Assembly (NCBI RefSeq): GCF_009467825.1
Contig: NZ_WIOK01000001.1
Span: 62,001-126,000, forward strand
Reading direction: 5' to 3'
Source: Cyclobacterium xiamenense
GTDB lineage: Bacteria; Bacteroidota; Bacteroidia; Cytophagales; Cyclobacteriaceae
DNA length: 64,000 nt
Made by a program: the position numbers and the translations under genes. Numbering within the stretch: position 1 is the first letter of the stretch; every line of letters starts with the position of its first letter. The notes beneath the pieces were generated by a model that had not been told where the DNA came from, made no database searches, and worked only from the letters and a program-made list of their open reading frames with translations. This document shows positions 8,059 through 17,444 of this stretch, piece after piece.

Positions 8059-9423
8059 ATGCAGGTTACTTCACCCGTACGCGATCCGCTGGTCACCGGC
8101 GGTAAGACATACAAGGACGTCACCAATGATATTGCCAGGCAGGTCGAAGGAAAGCCTACCGTTGGTTGGTTGCTTGGATTGGCGGTGTCTTTAGGTGCAC
8201 TTTTGATAGGCAGCTTGGCCCTGGTAGCTACCCTTTGGGAAGGCATTGGCATGTGGGGGCTTAACAAGACCGTAGGCTGGGCCTGGGATATCACCAATTT
8301 CGTTTGGTGGGTCGGAATCGGCCACGCAGGTACCCTTATTTCGGCGGTTTTGCTTTTGTTCAGACAAAAATGGCGGACATCGATCAATCGGGCCGCAGAA
8401 GCCATGACGATTTTCGCGGTTATTTGTGCGGCGCTGTTTCCCTTGATTCACATGGGTAGACCTTGGATCGGTGCCATTTGGGCATTGCCTCTGCCAAACA
8501 CCTACGGGTCGCTGTGGGTGAATTTCAATTCTCCCCTGCTTTGGGACGTATTTGCTATCTCCACCTATTTTTCTGTTTCACTTGTCTTTTGGTACATCGG
8601 GTTGATTCCGGACTTCGCCACGATTCGGGATCGGGCGACGGGTTTGCGCAAGACCATTTACGGGGCGTTGAGTTTTGGATGGGACGGGGCTGCCAGTACC
8701 TGGATGCGGTACGAAAGTGTTTCGCTGATTCTGGCCGGTTTGGCCACGCCTTTGGTACTTTCCGTACACACGATTGTGTCCTTTGACTTTGCTACTTCGG
8801 TGATTCCTGGATGGCACACCACCATTTTCCCGCCTTACTTTGTGGCAGGGGCAATCTTTTCCGGGTTTGCCATGGTACTCACGCTGATGATTGTGACCCG
8901 AAAAGTATTCAAGTTGGAAGATTACATCACCATCGGCCATATAGAGTTGATGAATATTGTGATCATCATTACCGGGTCTATTGTGGGGATCGCCTACATC
9001 ACGGAATTCTTTATCGCCTGGTATTCCGGGGTAGCGGCTGAGCAGTATGCGTTTGTAAACCGGATGTTTGGTCCCTATTGGTGGGCCTATTGGTCCATGA
9101 TGACCTGCAACGTGATTTCTCCACAGCTTTTCTGGTTCAAAAAGATCCGGACTTCGATCGTAGCGACATTTATTCTTTCCCTGGTTGTAAATATAGGGAT
9201 GTGGTTTGAGCGTTTTGTGATCATCGTCACTTCGCTACACCGCGACTACCTCCCTTCTTCCTGGGTGATGTTTTATCCGACGATCACCGATGTTGGCGTT
9301 TACCTCTTTACCTTTGGCTTCTTTTTTACCGCGTTTTTATTGTTTGCCAAATTTTTCCCAGTGATCAATATGGCAGAGGTAAAGTCAGTTTTGAAATCTT
9401 CATCTGAAAAAAAACTTAACTAA
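8059..9423 (+). CDS. actC: ACIII membrane subunit ActC (NrfD/PsrC family)
   Basis: This 454-residue integral membrane protein of the NrfD/PsrC family has about ten predicted membrane helices, starting near residue 38 ([20 protein letters not shown]). In ACIII, ActC binds the quinol and faces the iron-sulfur domain of ActB. Conserved-looking stretches include [26 protein letters not shown] and [11 protein letters not shown], the sort of polar and His residues used around the quinone site and proposed proton path. The start at 8059 lies 18 bases after actB, and actD begins two bases after its stop. Confidence 0.95.
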   Translation: MQVTSPVRDPLVTGGKTYKDVTNDIARQVEGKPTVGWLLGLAVSLGALLIGSLALVATLWEGIGMWGLNKTVGWAWDITNFVWWVGIGHAGTLISAVLLLFRQKWRTSINRAAEAMTIFAVICAALFPLIHMGRPWIGAIWALPLPNTYGSLWVNFNSPLLWDVFAISTYFSVSLVFWYIGLIPDFATIRDRATGLRKTIYGALSFGWDGAASTWMRYESVSLILAGLATPLVLSVHTIVSFDFATSVIPGWHTTIFPPYFVAGAIFSGFAMVLTLMIVTRKVFKLEDYITIGHIELMNIVIIITGSIVGIAYITEFFIAWYSGVAAEQYAFVNRMFGPYWWAYWSMMTCNVISPQLFWFKKIRTSIVATFILSLVVNIGMWFERFVIIVTSLHRDYLPSSWVMFYPTITDVGVYLFTFGFFFTAFLLFAKFFPVINMAEVKSVLKSSSEKKLN

Positions 9424-9425
9424 TC

Positions 9426-9956
9426 ATGGAAAGAGACAAGCATTTTATTCTGGGGGTCTTTGATGATGAGGACATTCTGCTGAATGCCGTTAGAGAGGTA
9501 CGCGCCACTGGAATCCGAATTCACGAAGTATTTTCCCCGTATCCGGTTCATGGACTGGACGAGGAACTGGGTTACAGAAGAAGCCGTCTTCCCATTGCCG
9601 CTTTTCTGTTTGGACTTTTGGGAACCACCTTGGCCTTGACCATGCAGTTTTATATGATGAAATTCGACTGGCCGATGATCATCGGTGGCAAGGACCACGC
9701 AGCTTTTCCGGATTTTATTCCCGTTACCTTTGAGTTGACCGTATTGTTGGCAGCTTTTGGGATGGTCGGGGTGTTTATGATCAGCAGTAACCTAAAGCCC
9801 TGGGGACAACCCCGGATTTTTGACCTGAGAAGTACCGATGATAAGCACATTATGGCCATCGATGTCGCCACCAATGCTTCCGTGGATATGGAAAAAATCA
9901 AGGATGCCTTGAAGAGTTCCGGCGCCACGGAGGTGAATAGTAAAAGTTTTGACTAA
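9426..9956 (+). CDS. actD: ACIII subunit ActD (DUF3341)
   Basis: The 176 residues match the DUF3341 family, the ActD subunit. A cytoplasmic ferredoxin-like N-terminal domain starts with HFILGVFDDEDILLNAVREV and ends with the HEVFSPYPVHGLDE block. Two membrane helices follow at about residues 58-78 and 102-122, then a short soluble tail. ActD sits next to ActC in the complex and has no cofactor. It lies directly between actC and actE, in their operon. Confidence 0.93.
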   Translation: MERDKHFILGVFDDEDILLNAVREVRATGIRIHEVFSPYPVHGLDEELGYRRSRLPIAAFLFGLLGTTLALTMQFYMMKFDWPMIIGGKDHAAFPDFIPVTFELTVLLAAFGMVGVFMISSNLKPWGQPRIFDLRSTDDKHIMAIDVATNASVDMEKIKDALKSSGATEVNSKSFD

Positions 9957-9970
9957 GTAATCGCTATCAA

Positions 9971-10597
9971 ATGAAACGAGTAACATCCATATATAGCTTG
10001 GCAGTGGTCGGTATCGCACTTGGAATGGTTTCCTGCAGTGCCGAAGGAGACTATCCGGGAACAGAATACGCGCCTCAAATGTATCATTCCGTCCCTTACG
10101 AGCCGTTGAGCCAGATTCCGAACGAAGAAGAAGGCATGTGGCTTTCTAACCGGGAAGATGGTAAGGGAGAGTTTTACAATAGCAACCCCAACAATCAACA
10201 CAAGATGAACATGCGTATGCCTGTTCCCAATACGGTACCGAGAGATCCACGAGGTGTATTGCCCTACCGGTTGCGGGTAGCAGACTTGGAAGGCGCTGCA
10301 TTGGTAGAGAATCCCATTGAGGTGGACGATCAGGTACTTGCTGAAGGAAGGGAATTGTACGTACAGTATTGTTCTTCCTGCCATGGTACCGGAGGAGAAG
10401 GTGACGGAAAGGTCGGAGAAGTGATCGGAGGTGTGGCCAATTTGAAAGGAGGCGCCTATATCAACCTACCGGAAGGTCACATTTTTCACGTGATCACACA
10501 CGGCAAAGGTAGAATGGGTGCACATGGTTCGCAGATTACTGCTGACAGAAGGTGGAAAATCGTACACTATGTTAAACAAGAAATTCAGACGCAATAA
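9971..10597 (+). CDS. actE: ACIII monoheme cytochrome c subunit ActE
   Basis: A 208-residue lipoprotein cytochrome c. The N-terminal segment ends in a lipobox (LGMVSC, Cys22), so it should be anchored in the periplasmic face of the membrane. One heme site, CSSCH, is at residues 134-138, followed by GTGGEGDGK; a likely axial Met is in GKGRMGAHGSQI. In ACIII this heme receives electrons from ActA and passes them out. Its stop overlaps the actF start by one base (TAATG), which implies coupled translation. Confidence 0.93.
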   Translation: MKRVTSIYSLAVVGIALGMVSCSAEGDYPGTEYAPQMYHSVPYEPLSQIPNEEEGMWLSNREDGKGEFYNSNPNNQHKMNMRMPVPNTVPRDPRGVLPYRLRVADLEGAALVENPIEVDDQVLAEGRELYVQYCSSCHGTGGEGDGKVGEVIGGVANLKGGAYINLPEGHIFHVITHGKGRMGAHGSQITADRRWKIVHYVKQEIQTQ

Positions 10598-11883
10598 TGG
10601 CACAGGCAAACAACTACAATTTGGATCAGAGATTTGATTTTACCGCTTCGGTAAAGAAGGTTATTTTCATTCTGGGTGGCATTGGTGCCTTGCTGTTGGT
10701 GATCGGGATTCTTTCCGCTGCTTTAAGTGGTGGTCATGGAGCGGGAGAAGAGGGCGGACATGCCTTTCATTGGACCAAGCGTCTTTTTGCCAATATCTGG
10801 ATTAATAATGTGTATTTCACCGGAATAGCAATAATTGGCGTCTTTTTCTTTGCGATCCAGTATGCGGCGCAGGCGGGCTGGTCCACGGCATTGCTACGAA
10901 TAATGATTTCTTTCGGGTATTGGCTACCGATCGCAGCTGTCTTGATGCTTGCCACCTTTTTCGTAGCCAACCACGACCTGTTTCACTGGACGCATAGTTA
11001 TGTATTTGACAAAGCCGACCCGGCCTACGACCGCATCATCGATGGAAAGGGAAATTTTTTCTATTGGCCGATGGAAAAAGGGACCTTCCCGATCTTTTAC
11101 ATCGTTCGGATGGTGGTGTTTTTTGGCTTTTGGGTGTTTTTCTTTAATAAATTGAAGTCCTTATCTTACGAAGAAGACCTACAGGGTGGTACCTCGTATT
11201 GGTATACCATCCGAAAATGGTCAGCCATTTTTCTGGTTTTCTTTGCTGTTTCTTCCTCCATAAGCGCCTGGGACTGGGTGATGTCCATTGATACCCACTG
11301 GTTTTCGACATTGTTTGGATGGTATGTTTTTGCATCCTGGTTTGTTGCCGGCTTGTCTGCCATAACCTTGGTCACTATATTCTTGAAGGACCAGGGATAC
11401 CTGGAAATGGTCAATCAAAATCACATCCACGATCTTGGAAAATTCGTTTTTGCTTTTTCTATTTTTTGGACCTATATCTGGTTTTCTCAGTTCCTGTTGA
11501 TCTATTATGCGAACATTCCAGAAGAGTCAGTGTATTTTATAGAAAGGCTTTCCAGTGACGTGTATGGACCGTATATATTTGTAAACATTGTGTTAAACTT
11601 TGTTTTACCCTTTCTTGTTCTTATGACAAGAGATGCAAAAAGGCATAATATCTTCTTGAAACTGGTATGTACGCTGATAATTCTTGGGCATTGGATTGAT
11701 TTCTTTCTGATGGTTCAACCGGGAACACTCGGGCATAACGGTGGCGTTGGATTGATGGAGTTGGGAATGTTACTGGTTTATGGTTCTGCTTTCGCTTTTG
11801 TGGCGCTCAGTAATCTCTCCAAGCACAACCTGATCGCCAAAAACCATCCCATGTTGGAAGAAAGTTATCATCATCACATTTAA
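10597..11883 (+). CDS. actF: ACIII membrane subunit ActF
   Basis: This 428-residue membrane protein has about ten predicted helices and is related to ActC. Distinct stretches are YFTGIAIIGVFFFAIQYAAQ, WDWVMSIDTHWFSTLFGWY and FSQFLLIYYANIPEE, typical of ActF. It packs against ActC in the complex and is thought to help in proton handling or quinol binding. A His-rich loop (GGHGAGEEGGHAFHW) lies after the first helix and HHHI ends the protein. The cytochrome oxidase gene ctaC follows after 25 bases, so ACIII and oxidase are probably made from one transcript. Confidence 0.94.
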   Translation: MAQANNYNLDQRFDFTASVKKVIFILGGIGALLLVIGILSAALSGGHGAGEEGGHAFHWTKRLFANIWINNVYFTGIAIIGVFFFAIQYAAQAGWSTALLRIMISFGYWLPIAAVLMLATFFVANHDLFHWTHSYVFDKADPAYDRIIDGKGNFFYWPMEKGTFPIFYIVRMVVFFGFWVFFFNKLKSLSYEEDLQGGTSYWYTIRKWSAIFLVFFAVSSSISAWDWVMSIDTHWFSTLFGWYVFASWFVAGLSAITLVTIFLKDQGYLEMVNQNHIHDLGKFVFAFSIFWTYIWFSQFLLIYYANIPEESVYFIERLSSDVYGPYIFVNIVLNFVLPFLVLMTRDAKRHNIFLKLVCTLIILGHWIDFFLMVQPGTLGHNGGVGLMELGMLLVYGSAFAFVALSNLSKHNLIAKNHPMLEESYHHHI

Positions 11884-11908
11884 TTACATTCCGAAACAGT
11901 TATAAATT

Positions 11909-12940
11909 ATGTACGGACTTCTTATTTCAATAGGTGTATTACTTCTGATTCTGGTAATCTGGATGGTGTACAGAATTCAGACCCTGATTTCGGTTGCCAA
12001 GGGTTCCGATAAGAAAATAGCGACCACCAGTAATAAAGTAAATGCGGCCTTGTTCATGGTGTTTCTCATTGGAGCAGGTGGGTTGATGGTTTGGTATTCT
12101 ATCAAAGAATTTGATAATTACCAACTACCTATCGGCTCTGAACACGGCATTGTCACGGATCGTCTGTTTTGGATTACCATGGCCGTTACTGGTTTTATCT
12201 TTATCCTTACCCACATTTTGCTGTTTTGGTTTAGCTATCACTACCAATACAAGGAAAATAAGCGTGCTGCGTACTATCCGGATAACAACAAATTGGAAAT
12301 CATTTGGACGCTCGTTCCGGCAGTTGTCCTGGCTGTTTTGGTTATCTCCGGATGGAAAGCCTGGTCGGATATCACAGGGCCTGCTCCTGAAGACGCCCAC
12401 GTGGTGGAAATCATGGGGTATCAGTTTGCATGGGACATTCGTTATCCTGGTGCAGACAATCAGTTGGGCGATTACGATTACCGCTTGACAACGGCCATGA
12501 ATTCCAGGGGTATTGATTTTACGGACAAGAACTCCTTTGACGACTTCCCGGCCCAAAATGTGGTGATTCCTAAAGGCGAGCCGGTATTGTTCAAGATACG
12601 TGCACGTGACGTGTTGCATTCGGTGTTTGCTCCTCACATGCGACTGAAAATGGATGCAGTACCAGGCATGCCAACCCGGTTCTGGTTCGTTCCAAATAAA
12701 ACGACCGCCGAAATGCGGGCGGAATTGGGCGACGAGGAGTTTGAATACGAGATCGCGTGTACAGAAGTTTGCGGAAGTGGCCACTTCTCCATGCGAAAGA
12801 CGATTACCGTTGTTGAGCCGGATGAATACCGCAAATGGATGGCGGAACAAACGCCTTTTATCAAAAGCAACCCGGATTTGGTAGTCGATTTGCCAGCTGA
12901 CTTGAAGGAATTGGCGGATATTTACATTAACGAAGAATAA
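11909..12940 (+). CDS. ctaC: Cytochrome c oxidase subunit II
   Basis: Carries the CuA centre that accepts electrons from cytochrome c. The 343 residues show four hydrophobic segments at about 2-24, 46-66, 88-113 and 130-152, instead of the usual two, so two extra helices precede the normal hairpin. The cupredoxin domain follows with the CuA ligands in CTEVCGSGHFSM: Cys284, Cys288, His292 and Met295, plus a His in VLHSVFAPHMRLKMD. No CXXCH motif is present, so this is an aa3-type and not a caa3-type subunit. It lies between actF and ctaD. Confidence 0.95.
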   Translation: MYGLLISIGVLLLILVIWMVYRIQTLISVAKGSDKKIATTSNKVNAALFMVFLIGAGGLMVWYSIKEFDNYQLPIGSEHGIVTDRLFWITMAVTGFIFILTHILLFWFSYHYQYKENKRAAYYPDNNKLEIIWTLVPAVVLAVLVISGWKAWSDITGPAPEDAHVVEIMGYQFAWDIRYPGADNQLGDYDYRLTTAMNSRGIDFTDKNSFDDFPAQNVVIPKGEPVLFKIRARDVLHSVFAPHMRLKMDAVPGMPTRFWFVPNKTTAEMRAELGDEEFEYEIACTEVCGSGHFSMRKTITVVEPDEYRKWMAEQTPFIKSNPDLVVDLPADLKELADIYINEE

Positions 12941-12965
12941 TACTCATTGATAAACTACGTATAAC

Positions 12966-14855
12966 ATGGCAGTAGCAAACGTTTCAGCGCATGATGTGTC
13001 GCATCACGACCATCACGACCATGAGCACAGAGAAAACTTCATTACGAAGTATATATTTTCCACAGACCATAAAATGATCGCCAAGCAGTACCTGATTTCA
13101 GGAATGTTTTGGGCATTTATTGGCGGGTTTTTGTCGGTGCTATTTAGGTTACAGCTAGGTTTCCCCGAGATGGATCTTTCCTTTTTGCGTCCACTTCTGG
13201 GCGGATGGATTGATTCTAGCGGGAAGTTGGATCCGAACTTCTACCTTGCATTGGTAACGATGCACGGCACGATCATGGTGTTCTTTGTGTTGACCGCCGG
13301 ATTGAGCGGAACGTTCTCAAATTTTCTCATCCCGCTTCAAATTGGCGCCCGGGACATGGCTTCCGGATTCATGAACATGCTCTCTTATTGGTTCTTTTTT
13401 ATCTCCGGAGTCATCATGTTTGCGTCACTTTTTCTGGAAAAAGGGCCCGCCGCTGGAGGGTGGGTAGTGTATCCTCCCTTGTCGGCGCTTGAGCAAGCCA
13501 TCCCGGGGTCCGGATTGGGGATGACATTGTGGTTGATTGCAATGACTTTCTTTATTGCCTCTTCGTTGTTGGGAGGTATCAATTACATCACAACAGTAAT
13601 TAATCTCCGAACCAAGGGCATGTCGTTTTCTCGGTTGCCGCTTACGATTTGGGCGTTTTTCCTTACGGCTGTGATTGGATTATTGTCCTTCCCAGTTCTT
13701 TTTTCGGCAGCATTACTGTTAGTGTTTGATAGGAGTTTCGGGACAAGTTTCTACCTGTCCGATATTTATATCGGAGGAGAGGCCTTGCCAAATACGGGAG
13801 GTAGTGCTGTGTTGTATCAGCACCTGTTCTGGTTCCTGGGCCACCCGGAAGTATATATTGTCCTTTTGCCCGCTCTTGGAATCACTTCCGAGATCATTGC
13901 TACGAATTCCAGGAAGCCAATATTTGGTTACAAGGCGATGATCATTTCCATGTTGGGCATTACGATTTTGTCTTTCGTGGTGTGGGCACACCACATGTTT
14001 GTGTCAGGCTTAAATCCATTCCTGGGTTCCATCTTTATGTTTCTGACCCTGATTATTGCGGTTCCCTCAGCTGTGAAAGTGTTTAATTACCTGACCACTC
14101 TTTGGCGAGGAAACCTGCGCTTCACACCCGGGATGTTGTTTTCCATTGGTTTGGTTTCGTTTTTCATTTCGGGTGGTCTTACGGGAATATTCCTGGGAAA
14201 CTCTGCGATTGATATTCAGTTACACGATACCTACTTTGTGGTAGCGCACTTCCACCTGGTGATGGGTTCTGCCTCTTTCTTTGGGATGATGGCTGGTATC
14301 TACCATTGGTTCCCCAAGATGTTTGGCCGCATGATGGATGAAAAATTAGGGCATGTTCATTTTTGGCTGACCTTCGTTGGTGTGTACATGGTATTTTTCC
14401 CCATGCACTATATTGGTATCGCGGGTTTTCCTAGAAGGTACTATAGCTGGACAAATTACTCGTTCTCAGATATGTATACCGATCTGAATATGTTCGTATC
14501 GGTAGCGGCGATTGTGACATTTGGTGCACAAATGATTTTTGTCTTCAATTTCTTCTATAGCATGTATAAAGGAAGAAAGGCGAGCGCTAACCCCTGGCAG
14601 TCAAACACACTGGAATGGACGACGCCGATCAGCCCAGGGCATGGAAACTGGCCGGGTGAGATTCCTGCTGTGTACCGATGGCCGTATGATTACAGCAAGC
14701 CGGGAGCTAAGGAAGATTTTATCCCTCAAACGGTGCCTCTTTCCGCTACTCCTGAATCAAACCTGCCTCATGAAAATAAGCTGGTGCAATTAGAAAAAGA
14801 GATTATGGCGGAGGAAGGTGACGTGTTGGTAGCCGATGAATCAAAAGGATCGTAA
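12966..14855 (+). CDS. ctaD: Cytochrome c oxidase subunit I
   Basis: Catalytic subunit that reduces O2 at the heme a3-CuB site and pumps protons. The 629 residues have twelve or more membrane helices. The N-terminus is very rich in His (HDVSHHDHHDHEH). Key residues are visible: GHPEVY, with His293 as CuB ligand, the Glu of the D channel and the cross-linked Tyr297; the WAHHMF pair of CuB histidines near 342; and VAHFHLVMG near 428 for hemes a3 and a. HPEVY with its Glu marks an A1-type oxidase. The C-terminal tail overlaps the ctaA start by 20 bases. Confidence 0.97.
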   Translation: MAVANVSAHDVSHHDHHDHEHRENFITKYIFSTDHKMIAKQYLISGMFWAFIGGFLSVLFRLQLGFPEMDLSFLRPLLGGWIDSSGKLDPNFYLALVTMHGTIMVFFVLTAGLSGTFSNFLIPLQIGARDMASGFMNMLSYWFFFISGVIMFASLFLEKGPAAGGWVVYPPLSALEQAIPGSGLGMTLWLIAMTFFIASSLLGGINYITTVINLRTKGMSFSRLPLTIWAFFLTAVIGLLSFPVLFSAALLLVFDRSFGTSFYLSDIYIGGEALPNTGGSAVLYQHLFWFLGHPEVYIVLLPALGITSEIIATNSRKPIFGYKAMIISMLGITILSFVVWAHHMFVSGLNPFLGSIFMFLTLIIAVPSAVKVFNYLTTLWRGNLRFTPGMLFSIGLVSFFISGGLTGIFLGNSAIDIQLHDTYFVVAHFHLVMGSASFFGMMAGIYHWFPKMFGRMMDEKLGHVHFWLTFVGVYMVFFPMHYIGIAGFPRRYYSWTNYSFSDMYTDLNMFVSVAAIVTFGAQMIFVFNFFYSMYKGRKASANPWQSNTLEWTTPISPGHGNWPGEIPAVYRWPYDYSKPGAKEDFIPQTVPLSATPESNLPHENKLVQLEKEIMAEEGDVLVADESKGS

Positions 14856-15936
14856 ACGAATAAGTAGCTTCCGTCGGATCAGTTTGGTTACGACGGTTGC
14901 TGTTTTCTTTCTTATTTTGGTAGGCGGGATTGTTCGTAGTACCGGAGCCGGTATGGGATGTCCCGATTGGCCAACCTGTTTTGGTAGCTGGATACCTCCG
15001 ACTTCAGAGGAACAGCTTCCGGACGATTATGCGTCGGTCTATGTGGCCCAGCGGGTGGCTAAAAATGAGCGATTTGTTGCGTTGCTTGGCGGATTGGGCT
15101 TTTCGTCCCTTGCGCAGCAGATTGAAGAAGACGATTCGATCTTGCAGTCCGAGCCATTCAATGCGACGAAAACCTGGATCGAATACATTAACCGACTAAT
15201 CGGTGTCGTTATCGGCTTCCTGATCGTCTCGACTTTCCTGCAATCCATACGGCTTAGAAAAATTGATTTAACTGCAACGCTTTTGTCTTTCCTGGCGTTG
15301 GTTCTGGTTGTCTTTCAGGGTTGGCTAGGTTCCATTGTCGTGTCGACCAACTTGCTGCAGTGGATGATAAGCGTACACATGATTGTGGCATTGGTTTTAG
15401 TTTGCCTATTGTTGTACATTTACTTCCGTTCTGGAAGATTGGTTCATTTTGGTGAGGTGTTGGATAGGCAAGATGTGGGTCCGGACGAGCGGAGTCGGGT
15501 CCGGTTTTGGCTTGGCGTAGGGATTCTTTTGATGTTTGTGCAGGTAGTTTTGGGAACGCAGGTGCGCGAGCAAATTGACCTGATAGCAGTGGAGTTGGGT
15601 TACCAAGATCGCTCATTGTGGATTTCTCGATTGGGTAGCAGTTTTTACATTCATCGCTCGTTTTCGTTGGTATTGATTGGCATGCACGCCTATTTGTTGT
15701 TTCGCATCATTCGATCCGGAGGCTGGGAGAGCGGGCTGATAAACCGATTTAAGTGGCTGGTAGGATTGATGCTTACCGTGGTGCTTTCAGGCGTTGTGAT
15801 GGCTTATTTAGGTATCCCGGCGTTTGTTCAACCCCTGCATTTACTGCTGGGGTCGTTGATAATTGGATTTCAATATTACCTATGGCTGGAAATGGGTGTT
15901 GTGGCCCACCAACCTAAAAAGAATGTTTTGGTATGA
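14836..15936 (+). CDS. ctaA: Heme A synthase (COX15/CtaA)
   Basis: Oxidises heme O to heme A in the membrane for the a-type oxidase encoded next to it. The 366 residues have about eight predicted helices. Typical blocks are GGIVRSTGAGMGCPDWPTCF at the first helix, EYINRLIGVVIGF, a second-half GTQVREQID and a IHRSFSLVLIGMHAY block with a conserved His. The gene starts inside the end of ctaD in another frame and its own stop overlaps ctaB (ATGA), so all three are translationally coupled. Confidence 0.94.
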   Translation: MNQKDRKRISSFRRISLVTTVAVFFLILVGGIVRSTGAGMGCPDWPTCFGSWIPPTSEEQLPDDYASVYVAQRVAKNERFVALLGGLGFSSLAQQIEEDDSILQSEPFNATKTWIEYINRLIGVVIGFLIVSTFLQSIRLRKIDLTATLLSFLALVLVVFQGWLGSIVVSTNLLQWMISVHMIVALVLVCLLLYIYFRSGRLVHFGEVLDRQDVGPDERSRVRFWLGVGILLMFVQVVLGTQVREQIDLIAVELGYQDRSLWISRLGSSFYIHRSFSLVLIGMHAYLLFRIIRSGGWESGLINRFKWLVGLMLTVVLSGVVMAYLGIPAFVQPLHLLLGSLIIGFQYYLWLEMGVVAHQPKKNVLV

Positions 15937-16835
15937 GTACGCTAGATATATCGGATAAATTGGTTTTTGATGCCTGGAAAGTGCGGTATCGGGCATACAT
16001 GGACTTGCTCAAGGTGCGGCTTTCAGCGCTGGTGACGTTCTCTGCGGTGTTTGGGTTTATTCTCGGCCATTCCGGTCAGGTGTTTTCCTGGACAACGTTT
16101 TTTGGGTTGATTGCAGGTGGCTTTTTGGTTAGTGGAGCTTCGGGTGCGGCCAATGAAATCATGGAGCGGGAATACGACAAACTCATGAAGCGGACGCAAA
16201 ATAGGCCCCTTCCGTTGCAGTTAATTTCCGTCAGGGAAGCGTATTGGTTTACTAGTATCGCTGCGGTAGCCGGTGTTCTTTTGCTGGCGTATTTTACCAA
16301 TTGGCTGACGACTGGGTTGGGCGTATTAAGCATGGTGTTGTACGTATTTGTTTACACACCCTTAAAACGCGTAGGGCCCATAGCGGTGTTGGTAGGCGCG
16401 GTGCCCGGGGCGATGCCGCCTTTGTTGGGGTGGACAGCGGCTACAGGGGGAATCTCCTACGAAGCATTGATTATTTTTGGTATTCAGTTTATTTGGCAAT
16501 TTCCGCACTTCTGGGCTATCGCCTGGGTGAGTGACGAGGATTATAAGAAAGCAGGATTTAAATTGTTGCCATCCGGTGGCCAAAAGGATTTGAACACCGC
16601 AATACAGATCATGATTTACACCTTGTTTCTGCTGCCTTTAGGTTTATTGCCGACCTATTTTGGGTTTACCGGGTTGAATTCCGGAATTGTGGCTACTATT
16701 TGCGGGGTGTTATTTTTGGCGCAAACCTTCTCACTAATGCGGGATTGTTCCAGAAAATCTGCATTAAAGATCATGTTCGGTTCCTTTTTGTACCTACCGA
16801 TTGTACAAATCGCTTATTTATTGGATAAAATTTAG
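15933..16835 (+). CDS. ctaB: Protoheme IX farnesyltransferase (heme O synthase)
   Basis: Adds the farnesyl chain to heme B to give heme O, the substrate of CtaA. This is a UbiA-type prenyltransferase of 300 residues with about eight helices. The diphosphate/Mg-binding motif is the ANEIMEREYDKLMKRTQNRP stretch at about residues 72-91. A second polar motif is WVSDEDYKKAGFK near residue 200. The start overlaps the ctaA stop by four bases. The gene order subunit I, heme A synthase, heme O synthase, subunit III is common in Bacteroidota. Confidence 0.95.
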   Translation: MSTLDISDKLVFDAWKVRYRAYMDLLKVRLSALVTFSAVFGFILGHSGQVFSWTTFFGLIAGGFLVSGASGAANEIMEREYDKLMKRTQNRPLPLQLISVREAYWFTSIAAVAGVLLLAYFTNWLTTGLGVLSMVLYVFVYTPLKRVGPIAVLVGAVPGAMPPLLGWTAATGGISYEALIIFGIQFIWQFPHFWAIAWVSDEDYKKAGFKLLPSGGQKDLNTAIQIMIYTLFLLPLGLLPTYFGFTGLNSGIVATICGVLFLAQTFSLMRDCSRKSALKIMFGSFLYLPIVQIAYLLDKI

Positions 16836-16840
16836 TAGGA

Positions 16841-17422
16841 ATGGAAGAGAAATTAGCGTTTGTAGAAGGTGCCGAGCAGCCCCTATCCATGCACCCGAAG
16901 AAGTTTGCTTTGTGGTTGTTTATCGTAAGTGTGGTGATGGTCTTTGCGGGAATGACTAGTGCGTACATTGTTCGGCAGTCGGAGGGTAATTGGCTGGAGT
17001 TTGATCTGCCGGATGTGTTTTGGTACAATTCGGGGATCATTGTGCTGAGTAGCTTGAGCATTCACTGGTCGTATCTATCGGCGAAAAAGGATGAGTTTAA
17101 TTCACTTAAACTTGGATTGATTGCCACGACTTTACTAGGGCTTGCATTTCTGGTCGGTCAATGGTATAGCTGGATCGCGCTGGTGGAGCAGGATGTGTAT
17201 TTTGTAGGTAATCCAGCAGGTTCGTTTATGTATGTTTTTACGGGTTTGCATGGATTACATCTGGTTAGTGGTGTGATTTTTCTAATTATTGTATTAATTT
17301 CGTCTCTAGGAAACAAAATCCATTCCCAAAACATGCCCCAGTTGGAGATGTGTGTGACGTACTGGCACTTTCTGGGAGGCTTGTGGTTGTATCTGTTTAT
17401 GTTTTTGCTTCTAAATCATTAA
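16841..17422 (+). CDS. ctaE: Cytochrome c oxidase subunit III (first copy)
   Basis: The 193 residues form a five-helix member of the heme-copper oxidase subunit III family. Signs of the family are MTSAYIVRQSEGNW, the GLHGLHLVSGVIFL helix with its conserved His residues, and the final CVTYWHFLGGLWLYLF helix. It starts five bases after ctaB. A second subunit III-like gene follows after 22 bases; the two may both be in the oxidase, or one may act in assembly. Confidence 0.93.
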   Translation: MEEKLAFVEGAEQPLSMHPKKFALWLFIVSVVMVFAGMTSAYIVRQSEGNWLEFDLPDVFWYNSGIIVLSSLSIHWSYLSAKKDEFNSLKLGLIATTLLGLAFLVGQWYSWIALVEQDVYFVGNPAGSFMYVFTGLHGLHLVSGVIFLIIVLISSLGNKIHSQNMPQLEMCVTYWHFLGGLWLYLFMFLLLNH

Positions 17423-17444
17423 AATTTAAGTTAACTTAATAATT

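Noticed and set aside
11909-12940. caa3-type subunit II with fused cytochrome c
   Set aside because: No CXXCH motif is present; the only Cys pair is the CuA site.
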